A stretch of 46,031 bases of DNA. It comes from Gemmatimonadaceae bacterium. GTDB taxonomy: Bacteria > Gemmatimonadota > Gemmatimonadetes > Gemmatimonadales > Gemmatimonadaceae. Location: assembly GCA_025453875.1 (NCBI GenBank), contig JALOPN010000003.1, positions 1 through 46,031 on the forward strand, given 5' to 3'. The stretch's first letter is position 1. Each line of letters begins with the position of its first letter. A model generated the notes under the pieces. The model saw only the letters and a list, made by a program, of their open reading frames with translations. It did not search any database and was not told where the DNA came from. Positions 41,113-46,031 of the stretch are shown one piece after another. The position numbers and the translations under genes were made by a program.

Positions 41113-42480
41113 CTAGTGCGTGCTGGGCGTCGGATCGACGCCTCGGCTGCGCAGCCACTGCTCGAACACGCCGCGAATCTCCTGCAGCCGTTCCTCGGTG
41201 CGCGCCACCGGCTGCGTGTTCGACGCACGAATGAGCCCCCAGCCGTCGCCGAAGAGCACACGCACACCGTCCACGTCCAGCACGTCGTGGTGCGCGCGGA
41301 AATGCGCAACGGCGTCGGCGACGATGCCGAACTTGATCGCGTCGTCGGTGTCGACGCGAATCTCCGGCGTGGCCACGAAGTGCGGCACGTCGGCGAGGAG
41401 CGTGCTGATGGAGGCGTCGGCGTCGGCGAGAATGCGCAGCAGGCGGGCGGCAGCGTAGAGCGCGTCGTCGTGCCCGTAGAAGCCTTCCTCGAAGAACATG
41501 TGCCCCGACATCTCACCGGCGATCGGTGCGTGCGTCTCCTTCATCTTGTCCTTGATGAGGGAGTGCCCGGTCTTCCACATCACGGCGCGCCCGCCGGCGC
41601 GCTCGATTTCGTCGGAGAGGGCCTGCGAGCACTTCACGTCGAAGATGATGGGCTGCCCTGCTCCGGTGCGCGCGAGCACGTCGCGGGCGTAGAGAATGAG
41701 CAGGTGATCGCCCCAGATGATGCGGCCCATCGCGTCCACCACGCCGATGCGGTCGCCATCGCCATCGAACGCGATGCCGAGTTCCGCGCCGTCCCGATGC
41801 ACGGCCGCGATGCAATCCGTGAGATTCTCCGGGACGGTGGGGTCGGGGTGATGGTTGGGGAACGTGCCGTCGCTCTCGGTGAAGAGCCCCGTGGCGTCGA
41901 GTCCGAGCCGCGCGAAGAGCTGCGGCGCCACGAGCGCACTCGCGCCGTTGCCGCAGTCGTAGACCACGCGCATGCGACGCGCGAGCGGACCGGTGCGCTG
42001 CACGATGTCGTCCACGTAGCGATCGATCACCGCGACGTGGCGCACATCGCCGTGCGCCGAGGCGTCGACCGCCGGCGCATTCGCGAGCGTGTACAGGCGC
42101 TGAATGCCGTCGCCGTGCAACGAGCCGCTGCCAACGCAGATCTTGAAGCCGTTGTACTCGGGCGGATTGTGCGAGCCGGTGATCTGGATGCCGCCCACCA
42201 CCGGTTCGTGATGCAGCGTCCAGTACATGAGCGGTGTCGGCACCACGCCGATGTCCACGACATCGCGACCGGCCGCCGTCAGACCACGCACCAGCGCGTC
42301 ACGCAGCGCGTCGCCGCTCGGACGATTGTCGCGCCCCACCACCACGGCGCCCGCGATGCCGCGTTCGCTGAGCAGCGCCGCGTAGCCGCGGCCAATGGCC
42401 TCCGCCACCGCTGGTGTCAGGTCGCGGCCCACGATGCCGCGGATGTCGTACTGCCGAAAGATCGAAGCGTTCAGGGACAT
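41113..42480 (-). CDS. Phosphomannomutase/phosphoglucomutase (alpha-D-phosphohexomutase)
   Basis: IFRQYDIRGIVGRDLTP, GGIQITGSHNPPEYNGFKI active-site loop, AFDGDGDRIGVVD metal loop, GEMSGHMFF sugar loop; ATG 42480. Confidence 0.95.
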   Translation of the reverse strand: MSLNASIFRQYDIRGIVGRDLTPAVAEAIGRGYAALLSERGIAGAVVVGRDNRPSGDALRDALVRGLTAAGRDVVDIGVVPTPLMYWTLHHEPVVGGIQITGSHNPPEYNGFKICVGSGSLHGDGIQRLYTLANAPAVDASAHGDVRHVAVIDRYVDDIVQRTGPLARRMRVVYDCGNGASALVAPQLFARLGLDATGLFTESDGTFPNHHPDPTVPENLTDCIAAVHRDGAELGIAFDGDGDRIGVVDAMGRIIWGDHLLILYARDVLARTGAGQPIIFDVKCSQALSDEIERAGGRAVMWKTGHSLIKDKMKETHAPIAGEMSGHMFFEEGFYGHDDALYAAARLLRILADADASISTLLADVPHFVATPEIRVDTDDAIKFGIVADAVAHFRAHHDVLDVDGVRVLFGDGWGLIRASNTQPVARTEERLQEIRGVFEQWLRSRGVDPTPSTH

Positions 42481-42508
42481 GCGGAGCGAAAGCGGAAGGA
42501 AGTCGGCC

Positions 42509-44029
42509 TCAGGGCGCGGCCGACGCCGAGCCTCCGCTGCCGGATGTGAGGGTCGCCGCGACCGTGGGACCGGGTGCGAGCGTGCCACCGGACGCCAAAC
42601 GGGCAGCCGGCGTGGGATAGACGCCCAACACCAGCAGGACCGTCACACTCACGACCATCACGATACCCGAAAGGATCGGGGTTTGCACGGGTGCGGCGAC
42701 CTCGGCAGGCCGCGCCCGGTTGAACATCGCCGCGATGGCGCCGAGGTAGTAGCCGGCCGACACCACACTCGCGAGCACGAGGACGATGGCCAGGACGGTC
42801 AGCGGACTCGGCGACGCAAGCGCCGCCTGCAGGACGTACCACTTGGCGAAGAAGCCGGCACCGCCCGCGATCGGGAACCCGAGGAACGCCAGCAGGCACA
42901 CGGCCAGCACGGCGGCGAGACCGGGCCGAACGTGCCAGAGTCCGGCCAGGTCCTCCAGCGTCACCGGCCGATCCTCCTGCTCGGCGACCACGCCCAGCAC
43001 CGCGAAGGCGCCGAGGGTCGCAAGCGTGTAGACCAGCAGGTAGAACACCAGCGTCGACGCGGCGCGATCGGAGTACGCGAGCACGGCCACGAGCAGGTAG
43101 CCGGCGTGCGCGATGCTCGAATAGGCCAGCATGCGCTTGAGATTGGATTGCGCGAGGGCCACGACATTGCCGAGCACCATGGTCGCGGCGGCGAGCCACC
43201 AGAGGACGGGGTGCCAGTGCGCGATGGCCGGTCCGAGGCCCTCGGCCAGCACGCGCCAGAGCAGCGCGAACGCGGCGGTCTTCACACCGGCCGCCATAAA
43301 AGCCGTGATCGGCGACGGCGCGCCGTCGTACACGTCGGGCGTCCAGAGGTGGAACGGCACGGCGCCCACCTTGAACGCGAGACCTACCAGCAGCAGCGCC
43401 ACGCCCACGAGATACAGCGGACCGGCCGAGGCCGCACCGATCGCGGCGAGCCGCGTGTCGCCCACCGCGCCGTACAGCAACGCAATGCCGTAGAGCAGGA
43501 AGCCGGACGCGAAGGCGCCGAGCAGGAAGTACTTGAGTGACGCTTCGGCGCTGCGCGCACTGCGACGATTCGCACCGGCGAGCACGTACACCGCGAGCGA
43601 CATGAGCTCGAGGCCGATGTACAGGAACATCAGGTCACGTGCCGCCGTGACAATCATCATGCCGCTCAACGCGAGCAGCATGAGGACCGGCAACTCGGCC
43701 TGATAGGCCCGCGTCCGTCCGTGCTCCGCATCGAGCAACGCCAGCGCACCCGCGGTGCCCAGCAGCAACACGAGGTCCATCGCCCACCGGAACCCGTCGC
43801 CCGCGAGGCGACCGTCGTCGGTGGCGCCGTCACCACGCATCCACGCGAGCACCACGGTGGCGGCGGTGACGAGCACCACGCCGATGGCCCAGCGGGTCGT
43901 CAGCTGCGTGGGTGAATACCGCTCACCGCGCCACGCGCTGGCCAGCAGCAGGATGAGCGCGCCCACGAGCAGCGTGATCTCCGGCAACAGCGCGCTGAGC
44001 AGCGCGCCAGGATTGGCGATCGTGTTCAT
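42509..44029 (-). CDS. nuoN: NADH-quinone oxidoreductase subunit N
   Basis: LMSLAVYVLAG, SLKYFLLGAFASGFLLYGIALLYG, GLAFKVGAVPFHLWTPDVYDGAPSPITAFMA, LAQSNLKRMLAYSSIAHAGYLL; ATG 44029. Confidence 0.95.
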   Translation of the reverse strand: MNTIANPGALLSALLPEITLLVGALILLLASAWRGERYSPTQLTTRWAIGVVLVTAATVVLAWMRGDGATDDGRLAGDGFRWAMDLVLLLGTAGALALLDAEHGRTRAYQAELPVLMLLALSGMMIVTAARDLMFLYIGLELMSLAVYVLAGANRRSARSAEASLKYFLLGAFASGFLLYGIALLYGAVGDTRLAAIGAASAGPLYLVGVALLLVGLAFKVGAVPFHLWTPDVYDGAPSPITAFMAAGVKTAAFALLWRVLAEGLGPAIAHWHPVLWWLAAATMVLGNVVALAQSNLKRMLAYSSIAHAGYLLVAVLAYSDRAASTLVFYLLVYTLATLGAFAVLGVVAEQEDRPVTLEDLAGLWHVRPGLAAVLAVCLLAFLGFPIAGGAGFFAKWYVLQAALASPSPLTVLAIVLVLASVVSAGYYLGAIAAMFNRARPAEVAAPVQTPILSGIVMVVSVTVLLVLGVYPTPAARLASGGTLAPGPTVAATLTSGSGGSASAAP

Positions 44030-45663
44030 CGCGCTTCCTCCAGCGATCCGCGCGCGCTGCCAATGGTGAGGGGCTTCGAGCTCGCCGCCGCGGTGGTGGC
44101 GCCACGCGCCGCATCGACACGCGCGATGAGCGCCGCCGATGCACGCTCCATGCGCTGCAGCACCGGTTGCGGCGCCACGCCGAGCCACAGCATGGCCACC
44201 GCAAACACGGCCAGCACGCCGAGTTCACGACCTCGCAGATCGCCCATCGTGCGCGCCTCCGGGGCCGCGGCCTGCGCCGGACCGAAGAGCACCAGCTGCA
44301 CGGCTCGCAGTGCGTAGACCGCCGCGAAGATCACGCCGGTCGTGGCGATGCCGACGAGCCACGGCTCGCGTCCGAAGGAACCGATGAGCACGAGAAACTC
44401 GCCCACGAAGCCGTTGGTACCGGGAAGGCCGACGGTGCTCAGCATGGACAGGGTGAGCATCACGGCGAACAGCGGCATGATGCGCGCCAGTCCGCCGTAG
44501 GAGGCCAACGTGTCGTGACCGCCGCGCTCGCGCAGCACGCCGGCGAGCAGGAAGAGCGCACTCGTCGTGATGCCGTGATTGACCATGATCATGACGGCGC
44601 CCTGCACCGCCGTCTGCGTCAGCGCAAAGCAGCCGAGCATGATGAAACCGAGATGGCTGATGCTCGAGTACGACAGCACCTTGCGCAGATCCGGCTGCAC
44701 CATCGCGACCAGCGCGCCGTACACGATCGCGATCACCGAGAGGATCAGAATGACGCTGCGCATGACCTCGTGCGTGGCCGCGAGCGGGAAGAGCGGCAAG
44801 GCGAAGCGCAGGATGGCGTAGGTGCCCACCTTGAGTCCGAGCACGACCGCACCGATCACGGGCGCTTCGAACTGGGCATCGGGCAACCACGTGTGGAACG
44901 GCACGAGCGCCGACTTGATCGCGAAGGCGAGGAAGAAGGCGGTGAAGAGCCACAGCTGCTGCGATTCGCCGAGGGAGAGGCGCAGCAGATCGTCGAGATG
45001 GAACGACGTGGCGCCGCCCTGCACGTACAGCGCGGCGATGGCCGCCAGCATGAGCAGCGACCCGAACATCGTGAGGATGACGTACTTGATGGCGGCGCGC
45101 GTACGTCCGCTCGCGCCCCAGATGCCGATGATGAAGTACATCGGAATCAGCATCAGCTCCCACGCCAGGTAGAACAGCAGCAGGTCGAGCGCGGTGAACA
45201 CGCCCACGAGTCCGCTCGTGAGCGCGAGCAGCAAGGCGCCGAACGTCGGTACGCGCGTCGCGATCTGACGCCAGGTCGCGAGCAGCGCGAGCGGCATCAG
45301 GCACGTGGTGAGCACGAGCATGGGCAGCGAGATGCCGTCCACGCCGAGCGCGAGGCGCGCACCAAGATCGGGCAGCCACGGAAGATTGATGGTGAGCTGC
45401 CATCCGTCGGCGGTGCCGTCGAACGTGAACCACGCCAGCACGCCCAGCGCGGCTTCCACGAGCAGCACGAGGAGCGTGAGAACCCGCGCGTCGGGCCCAC
45501 CGGAAGCGAGCGCGTCGGCGGGCATCGCATCGAGCGAGGTGCTCGCGCCGGCGGGACGGACATCGCGCCCGACGAGGCGTACGATGACTGCACCGATCAG
45601 CGGCCAGAGGAGCAGCGCCGGCAACAGCCAGCCGCCGACCTGCGAAGCAAGGGCGTTGGTCAT
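44026..45663 (-). CDS. nuoM: NADH-quinone oxidoreductase subunit M
   Basis: LLFYLAWELMLIPMYFIIGIWG, AFAIKSALVPFHTWLPDAQFEAPVIGAVVL, MVQPDLRKVLSYSSISHLGFIML, FVGEFLVLIGSF; a TTG at 45669 is an alternative start. Confidence 0.95.
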   Translation of the reverse strand: MTNALASQVGGWLLPALLLWPLIGAVIVRLVGRDVRPAGASTSLDAMPADALASGGPDARVLTLLVLLVEAALGVLAWFTFDGTADGWQLTINLPWLPDLGARLALGVDGISLPMLVLTTCLMPLALLATWRQIATRVPTFGALLLALTSGLVGVFTALDLLLFYLAWELMLIPMYFIIGIWGASGRTRAAIKYVILTMFGSLLMLAAIAALYVQGGATSFHLDDLLRLSLGESQQLWLFTAFFLAFAIKSALVPFHTWLPDAQFEAPVIGAVVLGLKVGTYAILRFALPLFPLAATHEVMRSVILILSVIAIVYGALVAMVQPDLRKVLSYSSISHLGFIMLGCFALTQTAVQGAVMIMVNHGITTSALFLLAGVLRERGGHDTLASYGGLARIMPLFAVMLTLSMLSTVGLPGTNGFVGEFLVLIGSFGREPWLVGIATTGVIFAAVYALRAVQLVLFGPAQAAAPEARTMGDLRGRELGVLAVFAVAMLWLGVAPQPVLQRMERASAALIARVDAARGATTAAASSKPLTIGSARGSLEEAR

Positions 45664-45665
45664 GG

Positions 45666-46031
45666 TCAACGCACCGTGAAGGCGGCCAGCATCACGAGCA
45701 GGCCGATGGTGAACGCCCAGGCGTAGCGACCGACATCACCACCGCCCACCCAATCGTGCGCCGCGCCGGCAGCGCGTGCCAAGGCGCGGCTCCCCTGCAC
45801 GAAGAGTGACTCGAGGGCGCGATCGATGCCGCGCCACAAGACCGAGTCGGACAGCCACGCGAGGGGACGGACCACGACGCGATCGAGTCCGGCGTCCACG
45901 CGATAGGCGTCATGCAGCAGCGCGGCGACGCCCTGCTCCGCCGGCGCGTCCGCCTTGGTTGGCACCGGTGCGCGATACCGGGCGAACGCGATCGCGATGC
46001 CGACGCACGCCGTCGCGATGGCCGTCCCGAT
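45666..46031 (-). CDS. nuoL: NADH-quinone oxidoreductase subunit L, C-terminal part (truncated by window edge)
   Basis: Frame open to the window edge; C-terminus HDAYRVDAGLDRVVVRPLAWLSDSVLWRGIDRALE...RYAWAFTIGLLVMLAAFTVR, adjacent to nuoM-nuoN. Confidence 0.82.
   Translation of the reverse strand: MGTAIATACVGIAIAFARYRAPVPTKADAPAEQGVAALLHDAYRVDAGLDRVVVRPLAWLSDSVLWRGIDRALESLFVQGSRALARAAGAAHDWVGGGDVGRYAWAFTIGLLVMLAAFTVR

Overview
GC-rich bacterial chromosomal window of housekeeping genes. Gene content resembles Gemmatimonadota, but that placement is inference only. No rRNA, CRISPR array, IS element or prophage was recognised. About 45 CDSs are supported. Everything left of ~2.9 kb reads on + (apt, tRNA-Arg(CCU), dicarboxylate symporter, TPR protein). 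Almost everything right of 3.64 kb reads on -: dapF, an envelope-glycan cluster, rpoN, lptB/lptA-like/lptC, kdsD/C/A-pyrG-kdsB, trpG, xerD, a dipeptidase, dedA, ispF, mqnC/A/E, fabF-acpP-fabG-fabD-fabH-plsX-rpmF-DUF177, ndk, a PtsN-like/CBS fusion, sucD/C, UPF0182, a phosphohexomutase and nuoN/M/L. The + and - blocks converge on a ~740-bp non-coding region. It contains a strong candidate 28-bp dif site (3249-3276, AACGCCGATAA-TACATG-TTATGTAAACT) whose XerD arm is identical to the B. subtilis dif right arm as I recall it. Non-coding GC skew changes sign across this site, and a XerD-like recombinase is encoded ~19 kb away, so I interpret the region as the replication terminus / chromosome-dimer-resolution locus. 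Other notable points: two DnaA-box-like 9-mers immediately beside dif; a fabH split by an apparent ~58-nt internal deletion plus frameshift; apparent lipobox signals on both the LptC-like and LptA-like proteins; a PtsN-like EIIA-CBS-CBS fusion; a DapF with an altered first-cysteine motif; and intergenic hairpins before acpP, before mqnE and after ndk.
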